Assembly (NCBI GenBank): GCA_964416315.1
Contig: CAYQDR010000020.1
Span: forward strand, 1-52,248
Length of the DNA stretch: 52,248 bases
Origin: CAYQDR01 sp964416315
GTDB taxonomy: Bacteria; Methylomirabilota; Methylomirabilia; Rokubacteriales; DASRDR01
Direction: 5' to 3'
The translations under genes and the position numbers were made by a program. Numbering within the stretch: the stretch's first letter is position 1; every line of letters starts with the position of its first letter. A model generated the notes under the pieces. It worked only from the letters and a program-made list of their open reading frames with translations, was not told the origin of the DNA and made no database searches. Positions 35,166-42,917 of the stretch are shown here, one piece after another.

Positions 35166-36050
35166 TCAGCGTGCCGTGGTCATCCAAACGCCGAGCAGGA
35201 TGAGGGCAGCGCCGAGTCCCTGGGCCAGCGTCACGCGCTCGCCCAGGAGCATGGTCGCCAGGAGCACGCCGACGAGCGGCTGGAGGTTCGTGAAGGCCGA
35301 GGCGACCGCGGGGCCCACCGCCTGGATGCCGCGGTAGTACCAGACGTGGGCGAGCGCGCCGAGCGTCCCCTGGAAGACGACGACCGCCCACGCGGGGACG
35401 GACGTCATGCGCGCCGGCGGGAACAGGGGCGCGAGGACCACGGCCACCGGGATGAGAAGGGCGGTGCCGATCAGGTACGCGGCGGTCGTCGCGACGCGCG
35501 GTGACAACCGAGCAAGCACGCGCTTGCCGTACAGCGTGTACGTCGCCCACGCCATCTGCCCGACCAGCACGACGCCGTCCCCGGGGTGCGGGGGCGCCTC
35601 GAACAGCCGGAGATCCCCCCGCGTCACCGTGAGGAGCACACCCGCGGCCGACACGGCGACGCCCGCCCACTGGGGCGGGCGGAGGCGCTCGGCGAAGAAG
35701 AGGTGGCCGCCGACCGCGACGAGAACGGGGGTCGAGGCGGTGAGGATGACGGCGTTCGACGCGGTCGTCAGGGAGACCGCGAGGTAGAAGATCCCGGTCG
35801 AGACGGTGATCCCCGAGATACCCAGGAGCAGGAGCGACGGAACGTCGCTCCGCGTGATCGGCCCGCCGCCCTCCCCGCCGCTCCGCCAGAGGAGCGCGGT
35901 GAGGATCGCCGACGCGAGGGTGCAGCGGAGGGCCGCGAGGGTGAACGGGGGCATGTCGCGCAGCGCAATCTTGACGAGCGTGGGATAGCTGGCCCAGATG
36001 ACGACGACGCAGACCAGCAGGAGGTAGGTCGCCCCGCGGCGGTTCGCCAA
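35166..36050 (-). CDS. EamA/DMT-family transporter
   Basis: This 294-residue protein has about ten hydrophobic helices in two repeated EamA halves, beginning MANRRGATYLLLVCVVVIWA and ending LAQGLGAALILLGVWMTTA. The start is TTG 36050; no ATG or GTG gives the full first helix. The family exports or imports small metabolites and the substrate cannot be predicted. It is divergent from the SGNH hydrolase across only 25 bases and is upstream of the broken dehydrogenase and the cyclase-family gene on the same strand. Confidence 0.88.
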   Translation of the reverse strand: MANRRGATYLLLVCVVVIWASYPTLVKIALRDMPPFTLAALRCTLASAILTALLWRSGGEGGGPITRSDVPSLLLLGISGITVSTGIFYLAVSLTTASNAVILTASTPVLVAVGGHLFFAERLRPPQWAGVAVSAAGVLLTVTRGDLRLFEAPPHPGDGVVLVGQMAWATYTLYGKRVLARLSPRVATTAAYLIGTALLIPVAVVLAPLFPPARMTSVPAWAVVVFQGTLGALAHVWYYRGIQAVGPAVASAFTNLQPLVGVLLATMLLGERVTLAQGLGAALILLGVWMTTAR

Positions 36051-36060
36051 GCCAGCAAGC

Positions 36061-36068
36061 AGTATACT
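36061..36068. promoter_or_regulatory. Palindromic -10 element AGTATACT serving two divergent genes
   Basis: AGTATACT is its own reverse complement and gives a TATACT -10 on both strands. On the plus strand 7 bases separate it from GTG 36076; on the minus strand 10 bases separate it from TTG 36050. Both transcripts would be leaderless or nearly so. It occupies the middle of the 25-base gap. Confidence 0.6.
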
Positions 36069-36075
36069 CGGACCC

Positions 36076-36738
36076 GTGGCGGTGAGACGACCCGCTCGAC
36101 CGAACCCCCCGAGACCGGGACCGGCCCGCCGCGTGCCGCTCGTGGCGGGCCTCCTCGTGCTGGCGGGGCTCGCGGCGTACTACTGGTGGGGCGGCGGCGC
36201 AGCCCCGCCCCCGCTCGACCCCACGCGGGAGACCGTCGTGTTCCTCGGTGACAGCATCACCTCCGGCCACGGCCTCCCGCTCGAGGTCACCTTCCCCCAT
36301 CGGCTGGGCGAGGTGCTCGGCCTCCCCGTGCGGAACGCCGGGATCTCGGGGGACACGACGGCCGGCGGTCTCCGGCGCCTCGGGTCGGACGTCCTCGCCC
36401 ACCGGCCCAAGCTCGTGGTCGTCGAGCTCGGCGCGAACGACGTCTTACGTCGAGTCCCCCGCGATCAGACCTATGCCAACGTCCGCGCGATCGTCCGCCG
36501 GCTCCGGGAGGACGGCGCCGGTGTCGTGCTCATCCACGTCAAGATGGGCGCGTGGGGCGGGGATGCGCTCGAAGGCTACCGCGAGATCGCGCGGAGCGAA
36601 GGGGCGTGGCTGGTGGAGGACTTCCTGGACGACGTCGTGCCGAACCTGACGACCGACGGGCTCCACCCGACCGCCGAGGGGCACGGCCGCCTGGCCACCC
36701 GCCTCGAGCCCGTCCTCCGCGACATCCTGACTCGGTAG
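36076..36738 (+). CDS. SGNH/GDSL-type esterase (TesA/arylesterase-like), membrane-anchored or secreted
   Basis: This 220-residue protein has a basic N-terminus and one hydrophobic helix (about 19-36, VPLVAGLLVLAGLAAYYWWG), so the catalytic domain is probably periplasmic. SGNH blocks are complete: Ser60 in FLGDSITSG, the Gly block NAGISGDTT, Asn121 in LGANDVL, and Asp194/His197 in TDGLHPT. The family hydrolyses esters or thioesters, including lysophospholipids. GTG start. Ribosome binding is not evident upstream, which fits a very short leader from the shared palindromic promoter. R1 copy 2 follows the stop. Confidence 0.9.
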   Translation: MAVRRPARPNPPRPGPARRVPLVAGLLVLAGLAAYYWWGGGAAPPPLDPTRETVVFLGDSITSGHGLPLEVTFPHRLGEVLGLPVRNAGISGDTTAGGLRRLGSDVLAHRPKLVVVELGANDVLRRVPRDQTYANVRAIVRRLREDGAGVVLIHVKMGAWGGDALEGYREIARSEGAWLVEDFLDDVVPNLTTDGLHPTAEGHGRLATRLEPVLRDILTR

Positions 36739-36741
36739 GAG

Positions 36742-36890
36742 CCACCCCGGGTCCTGTCGCCGGGCTCGCCCCGCGCCCCCGGGCTCGTCACCCGCTCACC
36801 TCCTTCCGCGATTCGCGAATCGCGGAAGGAAGCTGAGGGGGTCCCACTTCGCCCGGGACCCCGCGGGGCTCACCCGGCGCCACCCGCGGC
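36742..36890 (-). repeat. R1 palindromic repeat, copy 2
   Basis: Reverse orientation relative to copies 1 and 3. The central stem is CTTCCGCGATTC/GAATCGCGGAAG. Outer blocks CGTCACCCGCTCACC and AGCTGAGGGGGTCCCAC are shared with the other copies. It lies between the convergent SGNH hydrolase and pilU genes. Confidence 0.85.
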
Positions 36891-36920
36891 GCGTGACCTT
36901 CCGGTCGCGCCCGCGGCGAG

Positions 36921-37988
36921 CTACTTGATTCCTTTGATGCGGAGGCGGAGGTTGTTCGGGCTGTCCGCGAAGCGGAGGGCGTCGTCCTGCGTGATCTTCT
37001 TCTCCTGGTAGAGTTTCAGGAGCGCCTGGTCGAACGTCTGCAGCCCCTCGTTGACGCCCTCCTCGACCGCCTGGCGGATCGTCTCCAGCTCGCCCTTCCG
37101 GATGAGCGCCTGGATGCGCGGCGTGTTCAGCATGATCTCCATCGCCGCGATCCGCCCCTTCCCGTCGGCGCGCGGCACGAGCCGCTGCGCGACGATGGCC
37201 CGGATCATCAGGGAGAGCTGCATGAGGATCGACTCGCGCACGTCCGGCGTGAAGAAGTTCAGCAGGCGCTCGATCGCGCTGGTCGTGTTGGTCGCGTGCA
37301 GGGTGGAGAGGACGAGATGGCCCGTCTCCGCCGAGTGGAGCGCGATCGCGACGGTGTCCTTGTCCCGGAGCTCGCCCACGAAGATCACGTCGGGCGCCTG
37401 GCGGAGGGCGTTCTGGAGCGCGATCAGGTACGAGTCCGTGTCGATCCCCACCTCGCGCTGCGAGATGACGCTCTGCTTGCGGGTGTGGATGAACTCCACG
37501 GGGTCCTCGATCGTGACGATGTGGCCCTGGGCGTGACTGTTCCGGTGGTCGACCATCGCCGCGATCGTGGTGGACTTCCCGGCGCCCGTCGCGCCGACGA
37601 CCAGGAGCAGCCCCTGCCGCTCGAGGGCGAGCGTCCCGAGCAACGGTGGCAGGTCGAGGGTCTCGAAGGTCGGGATCTCGGCCTTGACCCGCCGGAGGAC
37701 GATGCCCGTCTGCCCCAGCGTCCGGTAGCAGTTCACGCGGTAGCGACCGTGCTGCTGGTGCATGTAGGAGAGGTTCGCCTCGCCCGTCGTCTCGAACGAC
37801 TTCCGCTGCGGTTCCGGCACGAGCAGGATCATGAGCTTCTGGAGGTCGAGCCGCGTCAGCGGGGTCGCATTGGCGAGGGGCTGCGCGACCCCGTCGATCT
37901 TCAGGGTGGGCGGCACCCCCTCGATCAGGTAGACGTCCGAGGCGTTCGTGGCAACCGCGGTGCCGAGGATCGGATCCAGCTCGGCCAT
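36921..37988 (-). CDS. pilU: Type IV pilus retraction ATPase PilU
   Basis: This 355-residue hexameric ATPase assists PilT in pilus retraction at the inner membrane. It has SDVYLIEGVPPTLKIDG at the N-terminus, Walker A GATGAGKSTT, IEDPVEFIHTRKQS, SQREVGIDTDSY, Walker B PDVIFVGELRD and LSTLHATNT. The C-terminal block LNTPRIQALIRKGELETI with DALRFADSPNNLRLRIKG is PilU-like, not PilT-like. It is the last gene of a minus-strand motor operon, separated from pilT by 146 bases containing R2 copy E. Confidence 0.88.
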   Translation of the reverse strand: MAELDPILGTAVATNASDVYLIEGVPPTLKIDGVAQPLANATPLTRLDLQKLMILLVPEPQRKSFETTGEANLSYMHQQHGRYRVNCYRTLGQTGIVLRRVKAEIPTFETLDLPPLLGTLALERQGLLLVVGATGAGKSTTIAAMVDHRNSHAQGHIVTIEDPVEFIHTRKQSVISQREVGIDTDSYLIALQNALRQAPDVIFVGELRDKDTVAIALHSAETGHLVLSTLHATNTTSAIERLLNFFTPDVRESILMQLSLMIRAIVAQRLVPRADGKGRIAAMEIMLNTPRIQALIRKGELETIRQAVEEGVNEGLQTFDQALLKLYQEKKITQDDALRFADSPNNLRLRIKGIK

Positions 37989-38009
37989 GGCCCGCTCTCC
38001 TAACCCATT

Positions 38010-38088
38010 CGGAGAGGGCCTCGACGGCCCCCTCCGAGGGCTCCCCCAGGGGGCGGCGGCGAAGCCGCCGCTCGAAGCGGAACGCTCG
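38010..38088 (+). repeat. R2 two-hairpin repeat, copy E
   Basis: GGAGAGGGCC-TCGAC-GGCCCCCTCC, spacer GGGCTCCCCCA, then GGCGGC-GAA-GCCGCC within GCGGCGGCGAAGCCGCCGC. It lies inside the pilT-pilU intergenic space, on the strand opposite to the genes. It could attenuate or process the operon transcript between the two retraction ATPases. Confidence 0.82.
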
Positions 38089-38134
38089 TCCGTTGGTGGT
38101 TTGTCATCGCCTTGCGCCTCGTCCAGACAGCCGG

Positions 38135-39238
38135 TTAACGGTGTGCGGCGGCGGACGGCGCCGCGCCACCCGCTGCCGGGCCGCTGGGGAGCGTCGTCGT
38201 CTGGCCCCCCGCGCTGGACTGGAGGATCGACTCCGCGAGCGCCCGGTCGACCCGGCCCTGCAGGACGACGTTCTTCAGCGCCTGCTCGAGGCTCTGCATC
38301 CCGAGCTGCGTGCTCGTCTGGATGATCGAGGGCATCTGGTGCGTCTTCGCCTCACGGATCAGGTTCCGGATCGCGACCGTCGCCACCATGATCTCGAGCG
38401 CCGCGACCCGTCCCTTCTTGTCCTTGGTCGGCAGCAGGAGCTGCGAGACGATGCCCTGCAGGGCCTCGGAGAGCTGCACCCGGATCTGCTGCTGCTGCGC
38501 GGGGGGGAAGGCGTCGATCACACGGTCCACGGTCTTGGGCGCGCTCTTCGTGTGCAGGGTCGCGAAGACCAGGTGGCCGGTCTCGGCCGCGGTCAGGGCG
38601 AGGCTGATGGTCTCGAGGTCCCGCATCTCGCCCACGAGGATGACGTCGGGGTCCTCGCGGAGCGCGGCCCGCAGCGCCGACGCGAACGACTTCGTGTGCG
38701 GCCCGATCTCGCGCTGGTTGACGAGGCAGCCCTTGGACTTGTGGACGAACTCGATCGGGTCCTCGAGCGTGATGATGTGCTTCTTCGTCGAGGAGTTGAC
38801 CAGGTCGATCATCGCGGCCAGCGACGTGGACTTCCCGGAGCCGGTCGGGCCGGTGACGAGCACGAGCCCGTTCTCCCGGAGCGCGAGTGCCTTCACGACC
38901 TCCGGAAACCCGAGCTCCTCGAACGAACGGATCTGGGTCGGGATCACGCGGAAGACCGCGCCCTCGCCGTTCCGCTGGTTGAAGACGTTGACGCGGAAGC
39001 GCGCCACCTCCCCGAGCTCGATGGCGAAGTCCAGATCCCGGATCTCCTCGAACATGCGACGCTGGTCGTCGTTGAGGATCTCGTAGATCATCTTGTGGAC
39101 CCCGTCGCGCGAGAGCACCTCGTTGTCGATCGGGGTCAGCTCGCCGTGGAGGCGCATCATCGGCCGGGACCCGGCCGAGAGATGCAGGTCCGACGCGCCC
39201 CGTTCCTTCGTCTGTATCAGGAGATCCGCGATGTCCAT
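38135..39238 (-). CDS. pilT: Type IV pilus retraction ATPase PilT
   Basis: This 367-residue protein depolymerises pilin, driving twitching and DNA uptake. It starts MDIADLLIQTKERGASDLHL. It has GPTGSGKSTSLAAMID (Walker A), LEDPIEFVHKSKGCLVNQRE, Walker B PDVILVGEMRD, FATLHTKSAPKTVDR and the C-terminal signature EIMVATVAIRNLIREAK. A Gly/Ala/Pro-rich C-terminal tail of about 25 residues is extra. The ATG at 39238 was chosen for the conserved N-terminus; it lies 22 bases inside the end of the upstream PilB-like gene, so the genes overlap and are probably translationally coupled. Confidence 0.93.
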   Translation of the reverse strand: MDIADLLIQTKERGASDLHLSAGSRPMMRLHGELTPIDNEVLSRDGVHKMIYEILNDDQRRMFEEIRDLDFAIELGEVARFRVNVFNQRNGEGAVFRVIPTQIRSFEELGFPEVVKALALRENGLVLVTGPTGSGKSTSLAAMIDLVNSSTKKHIITLEDPIEFVHKSKGCLVNQREIGPHTKSFASALRAALREDPDVILVGEMRDLETISLALTAAETGHLVFATLHTKSAPKTVDRVIDAFPPAQQQQIRVQLSEALQGIVSQLLLPTKDKKGRVAALEIMVATVAIRNLIREAKTHQMPSIIQTSTQLGMQSLEQALKNVVLQGRVDRALAESILQSSAGGQTTTLPSGPAAGGAAPSAAAHR

Positions 39239-40614
39239 GGTGCCTGCCGGTTGAAGAGCTCCCGGCGGAGCTCCTCGGTCATGGGGACCGCCTCGACACG
39301 GTACCGTCCGCCGTGTCGCTGGACGTTGACCAGCCCCCGGGTGATGCCGAGCAGCGGCCCGCGGGGCAGGTCCAACCCCAGGAGGTGCGCCAAGCCCGTC
39401 GTGGTGGTCGCGAAGCCGAGACCGCCGAGCACCAGCATCCCCTGCTCGGCGCCCCCGATCGCGGCCAGGCATGCCGCGGTCCGGCCGAGGTCCTCCACGA
39501 GCACGACGTCCGCGGGCGATGCGAGGATCGTCGCGGCCGCCTCCGCGAAGTCACCGGGCACCTCGACCTGCAGGAAATCGGGAATGACGAACGAGACGGC
39601 GCGCTCGACCGTCACCGTCTTCTTCCCCGGCGCCGTCGCCGCCTGGGCGAGGGCGTAGAGCACCGTCGCCCGGGCCCGCAGGTCCCCGCCGGTGGCGAGC
39701 ACGAGCCCGCCTCGCCCGTCGAGCATCCCCCGGAGCGCCTCGCGGGTCTGAGGCTCCAGCTCCAGGCCGTCGAGCGTCGGGACCTCCAGGGCGCGCTGCC
39801 AGATCCGCACGGTGATGGCCTCGCCCTGGAGCGTCGGGAAGAAGAGGATCTCGAGCTCGATCTCCTGCCCCTCGAGCCGGGTCCGGATCTGGGCCTGCGT
39901 GGGCAGGCTCTCCGAGCGGAGCCCCGCGAGCACCCGGAAGCGCGAGGTGACCGGGCCGAGGAGGTTGCGCGGCAACCGCGCCCGCTCCACCAGGCGCCCC
40001 TCCACGCGGTTCCGGACCCGGATGTCCTGCTGGAGGGGCTCCACGTGGATCTCGGTCGCGCCTTCCCGCAGCGCGCCGAGGAGGAGCGCGTAGACCTGCG
40101 CGACGCCCGTGACGTCCGTCTCGGCCGGGGCCTCGGTCATCCCGACCTCGGCGTAGCGGACGCGTCCCGGGGCCGCGGCGGCCGGGAAGGCCTTGTCCAG
40201 GAGATTCCGGATCGTCTCGCGCGAGGCGATCGCCGTGATGAGCCGCGCCCCGGTGAGGGCTTCCAGCTCGGCCACGGCCTGGCGGTTCGTGGGGTCGGTC
40301 AGGATGACGGTCAGCTCGTCCCCGACCCGGAGGACCGGGAACGCCTCGTTCCGTCGCAGCACCTCCTCGGGCATCGTCCCGGCGAGCTCGAGGTCCACCA
40401 TCTCCTCGTTGAACTCGACGTAGGGGACCCCGAGGAGCTCCGAGAGGGCCCAGTTCAGCTCGTCCGCCGAGAGCGCGCCCATCTCGAGGAGGATCTCGCC
40501 GAGGCGCCGTCCCTCCTGGTACTGGGCCCGGAGCGCCTCGCGGAGTTGCTCGCCGGAGATGAACCCGCGTTCGACCAGGATCTCCCCGAGTCTGCGCTTG
40601 GGCTGCTCGGTCAT
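39217..40614 (-). CDS. PilB/GspE-like pseudo-ATPase
   Basis: Residues 1-145 form a good MshEN-type N-domain (RRLGEILVERGFISGEQLRE, GRRLGEILLEMGALSADELN), and the rest aligns with the PilB core (TEIHVEPLQQDIRVRNRVEG). The catalytic motifs are gone. The Walker A position reads LATGGDLRARATVLYAL (about 306-322) without the GxGKT lysine, Walker B reads ADVVLVEDLGR (368-378), the His-box and zinc cysteines are absent. The 465-residue length is also short. Its conserved N-domain and position directly ahead of pilT suggest a regulatory or adaptor subunit of the pilus motor, perhaps a cyclic-di-GMP binder since MshEN domains can bind that ligand. Confidence 0.85.
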   Translation of the reverse strand: MTEQPKRRLGEILVERGFISGEQLREALRAQYQEGRRLGEILLEMGALSADELNWALSELLGVPYVEFNEEMVDLELAGTMPEEVLRRNEAFPVLRVGDELTVILTDPTNRQAVAELEALTGARLITAIASRETIRNLLDKAFPAAAAPGRVRYAEVGMTEAPAETDVTGVAQVYALLLGALREGATEIHVEPLQQDIRVRNRVEGRLVERARLPRNLLGPVTSRFRVLAGLRSESLPTQAQIRTRLEGQEIELEILFFPTLQGEAITVRIWQRALEVPTLDGLELEPQTREALRGMLDGRGGLVLATGGDLRARATVLYALAQAATAPGKKTVTVERAVSFVIPDFLQVEVPGDFAEAAATILASPADVVLVEDLGRTAACLAAIGGAEQGMLVLGGLGFATTTTGLAHLLGLDLPRGPLLGITRGLVNVQRHGGRYRVEAVPMTEELRRELFNRQAPWTSRIS

Positions 40615-40771
40615 TCGCGACCCCCCGCACCCCCGCCCCCGATTGATCGGATCGCCGGGACGGCTCGGGCATGCGCCCTCGCGACGTCTCGCCCCTCCGG
40701 TCCCCTTCGGGGGGAGGGGACGCCGGTGCTACGGATGCCGGCCGGCAAGCCGGGGTCTGTCACGGCTTCGC

Positions 40772-41173
40772 TCACGCGCGTCCCGCGGTGAGCACCCGCT
40801 CCACCGTTTCCGTCAGCTGGCGCGGGGAAAAGGGCTTGGTCACGTGGGCCACGGCGCCAACGCCTGCGCTGATGGTCCGGTAGACCGGCTCGACCTGCCC
40901 GGTCAGGATGATCACCGGGATCTCCTTGGTGCGCGGGTGCCCGCGGAGGCGGGTGAGGGTCGTGTACCCATCCATGTGCGGCATCATGACGTCCATCACG
41001 ATCAGCGCCGGCTGCCGCTCGAGGGCGACGCTCACGACCTCGTCCCCGTCCGCCGCCGTCGCCGTGCGAAACCCGGCCTCCGCCAGCACCTCGCACACCA
41101 GGTTCCGGACCGTGGGCTCGTCGTCGGCGACCAGCACGAGGGATGCCGGCGCCGCGCCCGGTGTCCCCGTCAC
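40772..41173 (-). CDS. Single-domain response regulator (CheY/PilH-like)
   Basis: This 133-residue stand-alone receiver has an acidic patch ADDEP, phospho-acceptor Asp in VMDVMMPHMDGYTT, conserved Thr in IILTGQ and Lys in VTKPFSPRQL. There is no output domain, so it should act by protein contact, as CheY, PilG and PilH do. The GTG start at 41173 has GAGGAGG upstream, inside the end of the preceding small gene, and only one base separates the two. The 157-base gap before the pseudo-ATPase gene holds a GC hairpin (CCCCTCC...GGAGGGG near 40693-40720). Position at the head of a pilus motor operon suggests control of pilus activity by the window's kinases. Confidence 0.9.
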   Translation of the reverse strand: MTGTPGAAPASLVLVADDEPTVRNLVCEVLAEAGFRTATAADGDEVVSVALERQPALIVMDVMMPHMDGYTTLTRLRGHPRTKEIPVIILTGQVEPVYRTISAGVGAVAHVTKPFSPRQLTETVERVLTAGRA

Positions 41174-41174
41174 G

Positions 41175-41354
41175 CTACTGCGCCTCCTCGACGGTCCCGA
41201 TCCGGACCAGGTTGACGAAGACGGGCGGGACCCCGGTCCGTTCGAGCACCAGCCCCGTCTCCTCGATCCGGACCAGCCGGCCCTGGACGCTCCAGTCCTT
41301 CGCCAGCTTGACGTACACTTCCTTGCCGACGAGTGACTCGATGAATCGCTCCAT
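41175..41354 (-). CDS. 59-residue protein, possible LSm/Hfq-like small beta-barrel
   Basis: The sequence MERFIESLVGKEVYVKLAKD followed by WSVQGRLVRIEETGLVLERT and VNLVRIGTVEEA has the pattern of an Sm-like fold: helix, then five strands with G-x-V-x-V-x-L, G-R-L-V-x-I-E and a final I-x-x-I-like strand. This is pattern resemblance only; the classical Hfq KH motif is not present. The ATG at 41354 follows a G-rich stretch. It is the first gene of the pilus motor operon, one base before the response regulator. A general adaptor role or RNA binding are both possible. Confidence 0.6.
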   Translation of the reverse strand: MERFIESLVGKEVYVKLAKDWSVQGRLVRIEETGLVLERTGVPPVFVNLVRIGTVEEAQ

Positions 41355-41523
41355 GCCGGCCCCCCGACCGGGGGGCGGCCCTATTCTCGGCGCAAGGCGT
41401 CCCCGAGTCAATGGTACAGTGGCGAGCCGGGGCCCGGCCCGGCGACGGCCGGGGGCCCGCGACACGAGACGTCACGAGCGCGGGCGGCCGAGCGGCCGCC
41501 GCGGGAGGAGAGCGACGCGGACG

Positions 41524-42543
41524 ATGCCCATGAGCCGGCGCCAGCGCATCGCGGCCGCCGTGAGCCGCCAACCCGTCGACCGCGTCCCCTACGCGGTCTG
41601 GCGCCACTTCCCCGGGGTGGACCGCTCGCCCGCCGGGCTCGCGCAGGCGACGCTGCGCTTCCACGAGCGGTACGGCTCGGACTTCCTCAAGATCACCCCG
41701 GCCGGCGGGTACGCGGTCGAGGCGTGGGGGTGTGTCGAGAGCGACGAGGTGCACCCGGACGGGCACCGGCCGTGCGCCCGCTGCGCGGTCCAGCGCCCGG
41801 AGGACTGGAAGACGATCCGCCCCCTGGATCCGGCGTCCGTCCCCGGCTGGTCGGCCCAGCTCGAGACGATCATCCGCATGGGCTTCGACCGCCGGATCGG
41901 CGACGCGCCGGTGCTCCCGACGGTCTTCTCGCCGCTCTCGCTGGCGCGGAAGCTCTCCGGCGGGCGTCTCGCCGAGGATCTCCGCCGGCACCCCGACCTC
42001 GTCTCGGGCGCCCTCGAGGCCATCACCGACACGCTCGTCCGGTTCACCGAGCTGGCGCTCGAGGAAGGCGTGTCGGGCATCTTCTACTCGATCCAGGCGG
42101 CCAGCACGAGTGTCCTCGACGAGGACCTCTACGCGCGGTTCGGCGAGCCCTACGACCGGCGCGTGCTCGAGGCGGTCCACGGCCGGTCGAGCCTGACGAT
42201 CGTCCACTGTCACGGCGACCGGCTCCTGTTCGACCGGCTGGCTCGCCTGCCCGGGCACGCGTGGAACTGGGACGACCGCGCGACCCCGCCCTCGCTCGCG
42301 GAGGGGAAGGCGCGCGTGCCGGGCGCGGTCATCGGCGGGCTCGACCAGTGGCGGACGCTCCGCGACGCGACGCCGGAGCAGGCCGCCGAAGAGGCGCAGG
42401 AGGCGGTCGCCCGGACGGGGGGCGTCGGCCTCATCGTCGGGCCGGGGTGCGTGCTGCCGTCCAACACGCCGGACGCCAACGTGGCCGCGGTCATCCGCGC
42501 GCTGGGCGGGCCGCTCAAGTCGATCCCCGGCGTCGCGCCCTAG
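41524..42543 (+). CDS. Uroporphyrinogen decarboxylase (URO-D) superfamily protein, not HemE
   Basis: This 339-residue TIM-barrel protein starts MPMSRRQRIAAAVSRQPVDR; the ...RQPVDRVPYAVWRHF opening is typical of the URO-D superfamily. GSDFLKITPAGGYAVEAWG, GVSGIFYSIQAAST, IVHCHGD and a C-terminal GPGCVLPSNTPDANV follow the family layout. The HemE substrate motif RQAGRY at the N-terminus is absent, so a role in heme synthesis is unlikely; relatives include cobalamin-dependent methyltransferase partners. GGGAGGAGAG lies about 13 bases upstream. It is divergent from the pilus motor operon. A broken pirin gene follows 6 bases later. Confidence 0.85.
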   Translation: MPMSRRQRIAAAVSRQPVDRVPYAVWRHFPGVDRSPAGLAQATLRFHERYGSDFLKITPAGGYAVEAWGCVESDEVHPDGHRPCARCAVQRPEDWKTIRPLDPASVPGWSAQLETIIRMGFDRRIGDAPVLPTVFSPLSLARKLSGGRLAEDLRRHPDLVSGALEAITDTLVRFTELALEEGVSGIFYSIQAASTSVLDEDLYARFGEPYDRRVLEAVHGRSSLTIVHCHGDRLLFDRLARLPGHAWNWDDRATPPSLAEGKARVPGAVIGGLDQWRTLRDATPEQAAEEAQEAVARTGGVGLIVGPGCVLPSNTPDANVAAVIRALGGPLKSIPGVAP

Positions 42544-42549
42544 CGACCA

Positions 42550-42719
42550 ATGGACACGGGCCGTTCGGCCGCGCGCGTCGTCAACGGCGAACGCACCCTG
42601 GAGGGCGCGGGCTTCTCCGCTACGGGCCATTCGTGATGAACACGCGGGAGGAGATCGTCCAGGCGATCGAGGACTACCAGGCCGGCCGCATGGGGCAGAT
42701 CGCCCCGGACGCCACCTGA
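42550..42719 (+). pseudogene. Pirin with its middle deleted
   Basis: MDTGRSAARVVNGERTLEGA-GF (frame 1) is the N-terminus of a pirin-family cupin. A few bases on, in another frame, LRYGPFVMNTREEIVQAIED and YQAGRMGQIAPDAT give the pirin C-terminus and stop. About 230 central residues, including the metal-binding cupin core, are missing and the two ends are out of frame. The remnant is 170 bases long against about 850 for an intact gene. It is followed by R1 copy 3. Confidence 0.8.
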
Positions 42720-42757
42720 GGCCCGGCGCCGCTTCCTGGCATCGTGGCGTCGGGGGG

Positions 42758-42910
42758 CCACCCCGGGTGGCGCCGGGTGAGCCCCGCGGGGTCCCGGGCG
42801 AAGTGGGACCCCCTCAGCTTCCTTCCGCGATTCCGCGAATCGCGGAAGGAGGTGAGCGGGTGACGAGCCCGGGCGCGCGGGGCGAGCCCGGCGACAGGAC
42901 CCGGGGTGGC
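42758..42910 (+). repeat. R1 palindromic repeat, copy 3
   Basis: Same orientation as copy 1. The central hairpin is CCTTCCGCGATTC (42821-42833), loop CGC, GAATCGCGGAAGG (42837-42849). The ends are CCACCCCGGGTGG and CCCGGGGTGGC. It lies between the pirin remnant and the convergent deacylase gene. Confidence 0.87.
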
Positions 42911-42917
42911 CTCCCGG

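Noticed and set aside
41524..42543. hemE (uroporphyrinogen decarboxylase)
   Set aside because: The N-terminal RQAGRY substrate motif is absent and no other heme gene is nearby; kept as URO-D superfamily only.
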